From Mycobacterium haemophilum DSM 44634 (GTDB lineage: Bacteria; Actinomycetota; Actinomycetes; Mycobacteriales; Mycobacteriaceae), in the NCBI RefSeq assembly GCF_000340435.2, contig NZ_CP011883.2:124001-188000 (forward strand): DNA of 64,000 nt, in the 5' to 3' direction. Below the pieces are notes generated by a model. It searched no databases, had not been told where the DNA came from, and was given only the letters and a program-made list of their open reading frames with translations. The position numbers and the translations under genes were made by a program. Below, piece after piece: positions 24,158 to 32,857 of this stretch. How positions within the stretch are numbered: position 1 is the stretch's first letter; every line of letters starts with the position of its first letter.

Positions 24158-26350
24158 GTGTCTTCGCCGGTATCTGCTGGCGTCGCATCTAAGCTTTGCG
24201 GGGATCAACAGGAGGAGCAGCGACGTATCGGCAGCAACTATGGCGCCGGACGCCTTGGTGGCCAGGGCGCACTAACCGCGAACATTGAGCCGGGCGGGAC
24301 TCATCCCGCGCCGGCTTATTCTGCTGAGCGGCCTCGATGGGTTGCTCCTGTGCGGCGTGCTGGTCGGCTGGCGATTTGGGACCAACCGGAGCGGCGCAAC
24401 GGCATTCCAGCCTTGGATGGGCTTCGCGCGATAGCGGTTGCGCTGGTGCTCACCCAGCATGGCGGCATCCCCGGCCTGAGTGGTGGATTCATTGGCGTCG
24501 ACCTCTTTTTTGTCCTCAGCGGATTCCTGATTACGTCGCTGCTGCTTGACGAGCTGCGACGCACGGGGCGTATTGACCTGACCGGCTTCTGGATTCGGCG
24601 TGCGCGCCGGCTACTGCCGGCTTTGGTGTTGATGGTGCTCACCGTAGGCGTGGCCCGCGAACTTCTTCCGTACCAAGCGCTCACCGGATTACGGAACGAT
24701 GCGATCGCCGCGTTTTTGTGGGTAGCGAACTGGCGCTTCGTGGTCCAGAAGGCCGACTATTTCACGCAAGGTGCGCCACCCTCGCCTCTGCAGCACGCCT
24801 GGTCGCTTGGGGTGGAGGAGCAGTACTACTTTGTCTGGCCGCTGCTGCTGATCGCGGTAACCCTACTGTTAGCCGCGAGGGCCAGGCGGCGTTGCAGCCA
24901 CGCGACCATCGGTGGAGTGCGATTGGCTGCCTTTGTGCTCGCCTCGTTGGGGGCGCTGGCTTCTGCCGCAATCGCCGTCGCCCTTGTTTGTGACGCGACG
25001 CGCGACCGAATCTATTTCGGCACCGATACCCGTGCGCAAGCGTTGCTGGTCGGCGCCGCAGCGTCGGCTCTGCTGGTTCGGGATTGGCCGTCGCTAAACC
25101 GTGGCTGGTGCTTGATTAGGACTCGGTGGGGGCGCCGGATCGCTCGGCTCCTACCGGTCCTCGGTCTGGCAGGGTTGGCGGCGGCGACTCACTATGCAAC
25201 GGGCGGTGCCGCTGACTTCCGCCACGGGCTGCTGATCGGGGTCGCAATTGCGGCCGTCGTTGTGATCGCGCCGGTGACATTGGAGCAGCGCGGAGCGGTG
25301 GCCCGCATCCTTGCGTTGCGCCCGCTGGTGTGGCTGGGCACCATTTCGTACGGCGTTTACTTGTGGCACTGGCCAATCTTCTTGGCGCTCAACGGCGAGC
25401 GCACCGGATGGTCCGGAGTCCCACTGTTCGCCGCTCGGTGCGCCGCGACAGTGGCAGTGGCGGCAGCATCCTGGTGGTTGATCGAACAACCCATCCGCCG
25501 CTGGCGACCGGTACGAGTGCCGCTATTGCCGTTGGCTGCGGCCACTGTGGCTAGTGCTGCTGCGGCGACGATGTGGGTGGTTCCGGTGGGAACCGGACCG
25601 GGCTTGCGTGAGATTGGTCTGCCGCCGGGAGTGTCGGCGGTCGCGGCCGTATCGCCGTCGCCGCCGGGAGCGAATCGTCCAGGTCCGCGGGACCCCAACC
25701 AGCCGTTCACCGTTTCGGTATTCGGCGACTCGATTGGGTGGACCTGGATGCATTACCTTCCGCCGACGCCCGGATTCGCCTTTATCGACCACACCGTCAT
25801 CGGCTGCAGCCTGGTGCGCGGCACACCATATCGGTATATTGGCCAAACCCTGGAGCAGAGACCTGAATGTGACAACTGGCCCAGCAGATGGTCGACGCAG
25901 ATCAACAAGGACCGTCCAGACGTCGCACTGCTGATCATTGGTCGTTGGGAGACGGTAGACCGCGTCAACGAAGGACAATGGACCCACATCGGCGATCCAA
26001 CCTTCGACGCGTATCTCAATGCAGAGCTGCAGCAAGCACTGAATATTGTGGGTTCCACCGGTGTTCGAGTGGTCGTTGCCACGGTGCCCTACAGCCGCGG
26101 CGGTGAAAAGCCGGATGGTCGGTTGTATCCGGAGGATCAGCCGGATCGGGTGAATCAGTGGAACACCATGTTGCGCAATACAGTTAGTCAACATCCGAAC
26201 GTACAGATCCTCGATCTGAACAAAAAGTTGTGCCCGGACGGCGTTTACACCGCTAAGGTCGACGGCATTAAGGTGCGCAGCGACGGTGTCCACCTCACCC
26301 CGGAAGGTGTTAAATGGTTGACGCCGTGGCTAGAAGAGTCTTTGCGGTAG
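24158..26350 (+). CDS. Membrane acyltransferase-3 with C-terminal SGNH domain (Rv0111-like)
   Basis: 730 residues from GTG 24158; the first ~80 are polar, and the true start could be later. Acyltransferase-3 features follow: 'ALDGLRAIAVALVLTQHGGI', 'GGFIGVDLFFVLSGFLITSL', 'FWIRRARRLLPALVLM' and 'HAWSLGVEEQYYFVWPLLL', with about ten membrane spans to residue ~490. The C-terminal part is a non-cytoplasmic SGNH hydrolase-like domain with the Ser in 'VFGDSIGWTWM' and the late 'SDGVHLTPEGVKWL' Asp/His pair. These enzymes O-acetylate or acylate cell-surface glycans or lipids. Sequence and position match M. tuberculosis Rv0111. Confidence 0.92.
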   Translation: MSSPVSAGVASKLCGDQQEEQRRIGSNYGAGRLGGQGALTANIEPGGTHPAPAYSAERPRWVAPVRRAGRLAIWDQPERRNGIPALDGLRAIAVALVLTQHGGIPGLSGGFIGVDLFFVLSGFLITSLLLDELRRTGRIDLTGFWIRRARRLLPALVLMVLTVGVARELLPYQALTGLRNDAIAAFLWVANWRFVVQKADYFTQGAPPSPLQHAWSLGVEEQYYFVWPLLLIAVTLLLAARARRRCSHATIGGVRLAAFVLASLGALASAAIAVALVCDATRDRIYFGTDTRAQALLVGAAASALLVRDWPSLNRGWCLIRTRWGRRIARLLPVLGLAGLAAATHYATGGAADFRHGLLIGVAIAAVVVIAPVTLEQRGAVARILALRPLVWLGTISYGVYLWHWPIFLALNGERTGWSGVPLFAARCAATVAVAAASWWLIEQPIRRWRPVRVPLLPLAAATVASAAAATMWVVPVGTGPGLREIGLPPGVSAVAAVSPSPPGANRPGPRDPNQPFTVSVFGDSIGWTWMHYLPPTPGFAFIDHTVIGCSLVRGTPYRYIGQTLEQRPECDNWPSRWSTQINKDRPDVALLIIGRWETVDRVNEGQWTHIGDPTFDAYLNAELQQALNIVGSTGVRVVVATVPYSRGGEKPDGRLYPEDQPDRVNQWNTMLRNTVSQHPNVQILDLNKKLCPDGVYTAKVDGIKVRSDGVHLTPEGVKWLTPWLEESLR

Positions 26351-26632
26351 CCGTAAATCGCTGGTGCGGCAACTGAATTTCATGCTGTCGCGATGTTGGC
26401 CGGCGAAATCGGTGCTCACGTAGCCGTTGTCGGGGTTACGTACATAGTGCGCCCGTCATCAGCCACTCGAGTTCACCAACCTTCTCACGAAACAGCGACG
26501 TTTGACTTTTCGTCTCGGTCGAGCGTCGCCGCGACCCGGGGGTCTTGCAAAGTGGTGACCATGGTCTCGAGGGTAGGCCTCTGTAAAAGGCGTTTGACGA
26601 GCAGTGGGTAGCGGGTGTAAGCATGGACTGCA
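26351..26632. other. Region upstream of the M-box
   Basis: No gene recognised. It should contain the promoter for the riboswitch-transporter transcript, but I cannot point to a confident -10 hexamer. Confidence 0.35.
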
Positions 26633-26802
26633 AGCACCTCGGTAGGTGAGGCGTCTGTATGGATATAGGCCACTGACCCCGAACGTCGAGAGACGCCTCG
26701 GGTCAGGACAGCTCTTCCCGGACCCAAGGGTTGAGCCCAAGTGGCTTCTGGACGTTGGTCCAGATACGTCGTGCAGTGCCAAAGCTCCGACGAGAGGGGT
26801 GT
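26633..26802 (+). promoter_or_regulatory. M-box (ykoK) magnesium-sensing riboswitch
   Basis: The conserved M-box blocks occur in order and spacing: AGGTGAGGC (26644-26652), TATGGATATAGGCCACTG, a stem CTGACCC/GGGTCAG (26673-26679 with 26700-26706) capped by AACGTCGAGAGACGCC (26682-26697), GGACAG, the TTCTGGACGTTGGTCCAGA hairpin, and GTGCCAAAGCTC (26776-26787). The closing helix pairs CACCTC near 26635 with GGGGTG near 26797-26802. M-boxes fold when Mg2+ is plentiful and shut off magnesium transporter expression. The next large gene downstream, at 27434, is an NRAMP-related transporter. No U-rich terminator is obvious, as is common in mycobacteria. Confidence 0.88.
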
Positions 26803-27114
26803 GTTCGGCGGCCCGCTGCTGAACGTTTCTGCCTCTTCCGTACAGGTGACTATGTCGGCACCCGCGTGTGTCCCGGCCGTGAGGAGGTGAGGGCGAGATG
26901 AGTCCGAGTGACAGTCCGTATGCGAAAACTGTCTTGTCCCGATCCGGTCCCGGCGTTCCTTCTGTCGCCTGAGCTTTCTCGGACGTTCTGTATGCATCTA
27001 TCGGTATGCGCGGGTTTGCAGCACATACCTGGATGCGTTTTGACGCTGTGAAAGCCGTTGTGCATGACGCGCTGAATGCCACCTACCGATTGGGTTGCTG
27101 GTAGGAGAACGATC
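26803..27114. other. Leader between M-box and small ORF
   Basis: No ORF recognised. Being downstream of the aptamer, this 312-base stretch should contain the expression platform, but no canonical intrinsic terminator is visible. Confidence 0.35.
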
Positions 27115-27288
27115 ATGATCTTTGTTGTTGCACAACGTGTTACCGGTGCTACGACGGTGGCCGGATGGTCGATACTGCGCGCCGGTCGGCTGCGAACCAA
27201 GAGCCGGGGCGTCCGGCGCCTCCCGACTCCGCAGGAGCGGACCGACCGGTATCTAGCGCGGATGCCGATTTCGGTAATCGCCGGCTAG
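27115..27288 (+). CDS. Small ORF between M-box and Mg2+ transporter (57 aa)
   Basis: 57 residues beginning 'MIFVVAQRVTGATTVAGW' with a hydrophobic start and a very basic middle ('RAGRLRTKSRGVRRLP'). A good ribosome-binding site (AGGAGAAC) lies 5 to 8 bases before ATG 27115, which is the main reason to believe it. I do not recognise the family. It would be transcribed from the riboswitch-controlled leader and could be a leader peptide, a small transporter-associated protein, or a remnant. Confidence 0.45.
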   Translation: MIFVVAQRVTGATTVAGWSILRAGRLRTKSRGVRRLPTPQERTDRYLARMPISVIAG

Positions 27289-27433
27289 CTGGGCGGTTAT
27301 CCGTCGGTCAGTGCGGAGAACCACCGGGATTCATCCCGCTACGACCCACCCAGCGGCGCGCGCTGCCCGCTACGGGGCATGCCCTGTCGCCCAACCCTTT
27401 TGAGCACGAGCCCGTCGAGATAGCGAGAATCCA

Positions 27434-29239
27434 ATGACTTCCATCTCCACTGACGCAATCAGTGCCGTCGCGGTCCCGCCGACCACTAGTGACGCTTCCG
27501 TGTGCGTCAAAAGCCCTGCGACATCACGGGTAACACCCGACGCTTCCGGTTCGGCGGTGCTGGATTCCGCGCATGTCGGTGACATCGTTGGCGCGTTTGG
27601 CCGCATCGGGCGGGACGCCACCCATGCGGGCCGCAGTCGTTGGCAACAACTGCGACTGCTGATGGTCATCACCGGTCCGGGACTGATTGCGATGATCGGC
27701 GACAACGATGCCGGTGGTGTCGCGACCTACGCACAGGCCGGACAGAACTATGGGATGAACCTGTTGTGGACGTTGGTGCTGCTGATCCCGGTGCTGTATG
27801 TGAACCAGGAGATGGTGCTCCGGTTGGGTGCGGTCACCAGGGTTGGACATGCGCGGCTGATTTTCGAGCGGTTCGGTAAGTTCTGGGGTGCGTTCAGCGT
27901 CGGTGACCTGTTGATTCTCAACGCGTTGACAATCGTCACCGAATTCATTGGTGTGTCACTGGCACTCGGCTTTCTGGGCTGCCCGAAGACGATCGCTATA
28001 CCCGCCGCCGCAGTGCTGTTATTCGCGGTGGTCGCCGGCGGCTCATTCCGTCGTTGGGAGCAGGTGATGTTCATGCTGATTGCGGTGAACGTCGCTGTCA
28101 TCCCGCTGGTGTTGTCGGTGCATCCCGCCCTGGGCCCAAGCCTGCACGGACTGATGCCGTCATTGCCCGGCGAACCTAATTCCCCGACCTCTGTTGTGCT
28201 GTTAGTCATCATGGCGATTGTGGGCACCACGGTGGCGCCCTGGCAGTTGTTCTTTCAACAGTCCAATGTTGTTGACAAGCGCATCACGCCACGCTGGATG
28301 CGCTACGGCCGAGCCGATCTGGTCATCGGCATCGTCGGCGTCATGGCGGGGGCGATCGCCCTGATGTCGGCCACCGCTTTCGGGCTGGCAGGTACCGCCG
28401 ACGCTGGCAACTTCACTGACGCGGGAGCGGCAGCATCCCACCTGTCCAACCACGTCGGGCACCCGATCGGTGTATTGTTCGCGATCATCTTGTTGGACGC
28501 GTCGTTGATCGGTGCCAACGTCGTCGGGCTGGCCACCACTTATGCACTCGGTGACGCTCTGGGTAAGCCACATTCGCTGCATTGGAAGATTACCGAGGCC
28601 CCGCTGTTTTACGGCAGCTATGCAGCGCTTCTTGGGATATCGGCTGCGGTCGCGTTCAGCCCCGATCACATCCTCGGTCTCATCACCCAAGGTGTGCAGG
28701 CTCTCGCCGGTGTTCTGCTGCCTTCGGCAACTGTCTTTTTGGTGCTGCTGTGCAATGACCGCCCGGTGCTGGGTCCGTGGGTGAACACCGTTCGCCAGAA
28801 TGTCTTGGCGTGGACGATCGTGTGGTCGCTGGTGGTGCTGTCGCTGATGTTGACCGTGGTGACATTCTTCCCCAACTTGTCGACCGCGACCCTGGTGAGT
28901 GGTCTTGGTGTCGGCGCTGCGCTTGGCGTGGTCGGGGCTACCGCCGTCGTTGCGGTCGGCTGGTTAGCCGAGCGACGCGGCGCGGGGGGCATCGCGCAGC
29001 AGCCCAGCCGACCGGGTTCCGAACAAGCGGAGTTCGATGCGCTACCGAAACTGACGCGCGCTGAAAGAAGGGCGTTGTGTGATGAGCGTCGCGCAAACTG
29101 GACCATGCCCGCCTTAGCGACCTTGGATCGGCCGGTCATGTCGCCGGTGCGCCGGGCCGGGCTGTTGACGCTGCGCGGCTATCTGGTGCTGGCCTGCGTG
29201 TTGGTCGTGGTCAAAGTTGTCCAGGCCGGCATCGGCTAA
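27434..29239 (+). CDS. NRAMP-related magnesium transporter (NRMT type)
   Basis: 601 residues. A polar ~70-residue N-terminus is followed by ten or more membrane spans ending in 'LRGYLVLACVLVVVKVV'. The first span has 'ITGPGLIAMIGDNDAGG': residues 90-95 replace the DPGN metal-binding motif of Mn/Fe NRAMPs. In span 6, 'VGTTVAPWQLFFQQSNVV' has Ala268-Pro-Trp where classical transporters have Met-Pro-His; loss of that soft Met ligand is the mark of NRAMP-related magnesium transporters. The upstream M-box riboswitch points to the same substrate. It should import Mg2+ across the cytoplasmic membrane. A cytosolic segment at ~515-565 is extra. The alternative is Mn2+ uptake. Confidence 0.85.
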   Translation: MTSISTDAISAVAVPPTTSDASVCVKSPATSRVTPDASGSAVLDSAHVGDIVGAFGRIGRDATHAGRSRWQQLRLLMVITGPGLIAMIGDNDAGGVATYAQAGQNYGMNLLWTLVLLIPVLYVNQEMVLRLGAVTRVGHARLIFERFGKFWGAFSVGDLLILNALTIVTEFIGVSLALGFLGCPKTIAIPAAAVLLFAVVAGGSFRRWEQVMFMLIAVNVAVIPLVLSVHPALGPSLHGLMPSLPGEPNSPTSVVLLVIMAIVGTTVAPWQLFFQQSNVVDKRITPRWMRYGRADLVIGIVGVMAGAIALMSATAFGLAGTADAGNFTDAGAAASHLSNHVGHPIGVLFAIILLDASLIGANVVGLATTYALGDALGKPHSLHWKITEAPLFYGSYAALLGISAAVAFSPDHILGLITQGVQALAGVLLPSATVFLVLLCNDRPVLGPWVNTVRQNVLAWTIVWSLVVLSLMLTVVTFFPNLSTATLVSGLGVGAALGVVGATAVVAVGWLAERRGAGGIAQQPSRPGSEQAEFDALPKLTRAERRALCDERRANWTMPALATLDRPVMSPVRRAGLLTLRGYLVLACVLVVVKVVQAGIG

Positions 29240-29976
29240 CTGCCGACCTGTGGCAGCAACACGATTTTGCCGTGCGTGTGTCGCCGCTCGAGTTCCTCGA
29301 ACGCATCGACGATCTGGTCGAGCGGAAAGGTCGCGGCGATGTCGAACTCGATCGCGCCGGTGGCGACCAGGTAGGCGATTTCGGCGAGCACTTCAGGTGT
29401 CGACGCCTCGGCACTGCCCTCGGTCTTGGCGCCAACTTCGCCGGCCTTCTGGAAAGCGATGATGGTATCGATCCGTTCCGAAGCTACACCGAGATCCACG
29501 GCGAACTGAACATAGTCGGGGCCGAACAAGTCGATGAATGCGTCGATTCCGTTCGGCGCCGCCTCCCGCAGCCGCCGAAACAGCGACCGCCTCACCCGGT
29601 TGGGGCACGACCGCACGGACGGCCGTATACGCCGTCGCACCGACAACGTACAGCGAACCCGCTACCTCCCAACTCAATTGGGGAAGTTTGCGAATCAACT
29701 GCCCCACCGGAACAGCGGTGTGAGTGGCGTGGCTGGAGCGGCGGACGGCGAACCCCAGGACCTCGTCGCCGACGGCGAACTCGGTGACGTCGGGCCTCAC
29801 GGCGGTCACTACGCCGGTAAGGTCGCTGCCCTCGCCGGACGGAAACGTGGCGGGAAATATCTCATGCACCGCGCCAACGCGGATGGCGGCTTCGCCGGGT
29901 CATCGCGACCCATTACCGGTGAATCGACGCTTATGCCTTGGCGCACAACAGCATAGGTGGTGACGTATGATTTCCG
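29236..29976 (-). pseudogene. Broken zinc-type quinone/NADPH oxidoreductase
   Basis: Medium-chain dehydrogenase pieces lie in different frames. 'FPSGEGSDLTGVVTAVRPDV' through 'AVVPQPGEAVAVSAAAGG' (29869 down to ~29585) is the GroES-like N-terminal half. 'LREAAPNGIDAFIDLFGPDY' to 'HTHGKIVLLPQVGS' (down to 29236) is the C-terminal half, in another frame. About 35 residues of the nucleotide-binding fold, including the GGVG loop, are missing at the junction, and the N-terminal ~20-30 residues are disrupted near 29870-29960. The gene converges on the transporter and its stop overlaps the transporter's stop. Confidence 0.78.
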
Positions 29977-30128
29977 ATACTGCGTCAGCAATTCGCAAGC
30001 GGTGACGGTGTTGTCAGTTATTGCGGGTTAATCTGGAATTCGGCAGCACGTAAGTTGCCCAGTCAACGGGGGGCTTTCCTGTCCGGCTCAATTCGCTAAG
30101 CGGTGACGGCCTTGATAGTCTCCCGACC

Positions 30129-31451
30129 ATGCTTCGGGTGTCCTCACGTCAGATTGTTGCAGTTGTACTCAGCTTAATTTGTGCTACAACAATTTTCGTG
30201 AGATATTCGCCGCCGGCACACGCCGAAGGCAATTTCGATTCCGAGGGTGACCAAAGTCAATTCGAGGAGTTCTACACTCCGCCCGACCCGCTGCCACCCG
30301 GTCAGCCCGGCGATTTGATCCGAACCGAGCCAATGCGGCTCGTGCTCGAGCCGTCCGGACAGCTGGGTGCCATCCTGGCTACCGCTACCCGCATCATGTA
30401 CCGCAGCACCGACGCCCGCGGCCGGCCGGTCGCGGTAACCGGCACGTACTTGGAGCCGGATAGCCCCCGGCCCGGGAAGGGGCCACGCCCGCTGCTCAGC
30501 TACGGCCCGGGCACCCAGGGTCAGGGCGACCAGTGCGCACCGTCGCGGATGTTCAGCCAGGGCATCCATTGGTCGTCCGGGCTGGACTTCATGGTCAACT
30601 ACGAAGAGACGTTCGTCGCGACGATGGTGGCCCGCGGTTTCGCCATCGTCATGACCGACTATGACGGGCTGGGGACCCCGGGTGTGCATACCTATGTGAA
30701 CCGGCTGGCCGAAGGGCAGGCGATGCTCGATGCCGCTCGCGCCGCCCAGCGGCTACCTGGGACGTCGCTGGACCCGCACGGCCCCGTCGGGTTTTGGGGG
30801 TATTCACAAGGCGGCGGTGCCGCGGCCTCCGCGGCCGAACTCGCGTCGGTCTACGCCCCGGATCTGAACGTGGTGGGCACCTATTCTGGTGCTCCGCCCG
30901 CCAACCTGGCCGAAATGTTGCCCTATATAGACGGCAACGCCCTGGTCGGCGTGACCGGCTATTTGCTCAACGGAGCGATTTATGCCTACCCGGAGTGGGC
31001 GGACGCGATTCACGCTCAGTTGACGCCGCGCGGGGAAGACCTACTGGCCAAGACCCGCCACCAGTGCGTCGGTGAAACGCTGTTCAAGTTCCAGTTCCGG
31101 CATCTTGCCGGCTACTTCAACGGCGATATCGACAAACTTATCGATGAGGAGCCGTTCAAGACCCTGTTCGACATGCAGCGGATCGGGCGCTATAAGCCAA
31201 ACGCACCGGTATTCATCGACAGCAATCGCTACGACCCGCTGGTGCCGTGGACGCCAGCCAACCAACTTGGACGTGATTGGTGCGCTCAGGGTGCGGATGT
31301 CCAGTTCTGGACCAACGAGGAGCCGCCGTTTCTCAACAAGACCTCAATCAACCACGTGCTTACTGCCTGGGTGGACGGCGAGCGTGCTATGCAGTGGATC
31401 GCCGACCGATTCAACGGCCTACCCACCACACCCAACTGCGGCGAGTTCTAG
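30129..31451 (+). CDS. Secreted lipase (LIP family, alpha/beta hydrolase)
   Basis: 440 residues from ATG 30129. A hydrophobic signal peptide ('IVAVVLSLICATTIFV') is probably cleaved after 'PPAHA' near residue 32. The body is the secretory lipase family: the nucleophile Ser in 'GFWGYSQGGGAAASAAELA', 'DYDGLGTPGVHTYVNRLAEG', and a C-terminal 'VFIDSNRYDPLVPW' (Asp) and 'INHVLTAW' (His). It should hydrolyse acyl esters outside the cytoplasm. It stands alone between the broken oxidoreductase and ldtA; the DNA upstream is AT-rich, which may be promoter. The natural substrate is unknown. Confidence 0.88.
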   Translation: MLRVSSRQIVAVVLSLICATTIFVRYSPPAHAEGNFDSEGDQSQFEEFYTPPDPLPPGQPGDLIRTEPMRLVLEPSGQLGAILATATRIMYRSTDARGRPVAVTGTYLEPDSPRPGKGPRPLLSYGPGTQGQGDQCAPSRMFSQGIHWSSGLDFMVNYEETFVATMVARGFAIVMTDYDGLGTPGVHTYVNRLAEGQAMLDAARAAQRLPGTSLDPHGPVGFWGYSQGGGAAASAAELASVYAPDLNVVGTYSGAPPANLAEMLPYIDGNALVGVTGYLLNGAIYAYPEWADAIHAQLTPRGEDLLAKTRHQCVGETLFKFQFRHLAGYFNGDIDKLIDEEPFKTLFDMQRIGRYKPNAPVFIDSNRYDPLVPWTPANQLGRDWCAQGADVQFWTNEEPPFLNKTSINHVLTAWVDGERAMQWIADRFNGLPTTPNCGEF

Positions 31452-31624
31452 GTCCGAGTGTCCGGTTCTCGCCGGCAGGCCAGAGGTGAACGCCGCGCGG
31501 TGCGCATGGTCGCGGGCTAACCAGGCCAGGTAGCCGCAGATCCGTAAACGTACTTGTCGATCAAAGACGGCGATAGATGTGAAATATCTTTTTTCCACAG
31601 CAATTTTGGCTTCGTAACTGCCCG

Positions 31625-32380
31625 CTATCCCACCACTTCGATGGGGTCGCCAACGTTAACGGTGTTGAAGTACCACGCGGCGTTGTCCGGGCTTAGGTTT
31701 ATACATCCATGACTGACGTTGGCGTAGCCCTGCGAGTTCACCGACCATGGGGCTGAGTGCACATAGACGCCGCTCCAGGTAACGCGAACCGCGTACTGGG
31801 CGGTGATCAAATACCCTTCGGGCGAACTGAGCGGGATACCGATGGTCCGCGAGTCCATCACGACGGTGCGCTCCTTCGACAATGCGGTGAACTTACCGAT
31901 CGGCGTCGGCCGGGTGGGCTTACCCATAGACGCCGGCATGGTGCGGAGGACCTCTCCGTTTCTACTGACAGTGAAGGTGTGCGCGGACAGGCTGGCAACG
32001 CCGAGCAACGCGTCACCGGTTTCGAAGCCCGTCGTCAGCGCCTGAACACCGACCGATACATGAGTGTGGGCGGGCCAATACTTGGTTGGAACCCACTGCA
32101 CGACATTGCCATCGAGCCACTCGAAGTGGCCGGCCATGTTGCTCGGCGATGAGACGCGAATTGACCGCTCGGTGGCGGCGCGGTCGGTCACCGGCGCGGT
32201 GAATGCCACCACCACCGGGTGCGCCACACCCACCACCGCGCCATTAGCCGGCAGCACCAAAGCAACCTCAGGAGTCGGCTTTGGTGTAGGGACCGCGGCC
32301 ACGCTGGGGCTGCCCGATCCTGCCACGGCCATCAGGGTGATCACGGCCATAACAAATAGATAACGAACCGCTCGGCGCAT
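31625..32380 (-). CDS. ldtA: L,D-transpeptidase LdtA (LdtMt1)
   Basis: 251 residues, the same length as M. tuberculosis Rv0116c. It has a signal peptide at residues 1-29, one bacterial Ig-like domain (~40-125, 'ANGAVVGVAHPVVVAFTAPV') and a YkuD catalytic domain with His208 ('VYVHSAPWS') and the active Cys226 in 'NVSHGCINLSP'. It makes 3-3 cross-links in peptidoglycan, is located in the cell envelope, and is inhibited by carbapenems. ATG 32380 follows GAAGGGCGG; an in-frame ATG at 32413 would put a charged tail before the signal. It is divergent from oxyS with 477 bases between. Confidence 0.96.
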   Translation of the reverse strand: MRRAVRYLFVMAVITLMAVAGSGSPSVAAVPTPKPTPEVALVLPANGAVVGVAHPVVVAFTAPVTDRAATERSIRVSSPSNMAGHFEWLDGNVVQWVPTKYWPAHTHVSVGVQALTTGFETGDALLGVASLSAHTFTVSRNGEVLRTMPASMGKPTRPTPIGKFTALSKERTVVMDSRTIGIPLSSPEGYLITAQYAVRVTWSGVYVHSAPWSVNSQGYANVSHGCINLSPDNAAWYFNTVNVGDPIEVVG

Positions 32381-32413
32381 GGCGTCCGCCCTTCGAGATG
32401 GTGCGATCCACAC

Positions 32414-32857
32414 AACGGTATTCTAATTGCCGTCTACCCAATACGGGTTTTAGCAAATGCTGACGAATTTGCCCGGTAGCCGCTTGCGCGCGGTCCCGGC
32501 ATGAGGTGCGGTTGATGCGCACATTGCGTGGATCGGCGCGCCGGACAATACCGGCTCATGGCTTGCCGCCGAGTCATTGCCCAATGTTGTTGAACTGGGC
32601 CACAAATTGCTTCTGGTCAGTGGCCTGCGACAGGTCGCGGAACTCCGAACTTGGCCGACCTTCACCGTCCGTATGGTGAAAGTAGCGGCAACACATCAGT
32701 ATTCGTAGTTTCAACGTCGCCAACTGTCCGCCGACATCGAGCTACCGCCTAGTTGTCAGCAGACCCGTTTGCGGTTGCTTCGAGTGGGTAGATTGGCTGG
32801 GCCGGTAGCGACGCGCTAGCCTCAGCGGGATCGGTATCCAAAAGGGAGGAGGTGCGG
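32414..32857. other. ldtA-oxyS intergenic region with an unexplained open frame
   Basis: Between about 32501 and 32703 one plus-strand frame is open for ~66 codons and reads like real protein ('AWIGAPDNTGSWLAAESLPN', 'VVELGHKLLLVSGLRQVAEL') but has no start codon or ribosome-binding site and a stop just before. It may be the remnant of a lost gene; no family recognised. The last 30 bases hold the oxyS ribosome-binding site AGGGAGGAGG. Confidence 0.35.

Noticed and set aside
27290..27433. Second riboswitch (ydaO-like) directly before the transporter
   Set aside because: Some GC-rich stems and a 'GGGATTCATCCC' hairpin are present but the conserved ydaO core could not be matched.
27434..29239. 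Annotation as Mn2+ transporter MntH/Mramp
   Set aside because: The DPGN and MPH motifs are absent and the upstream element is an M-box, not a yybP-ykoY manganese riboswitch or MntR site.
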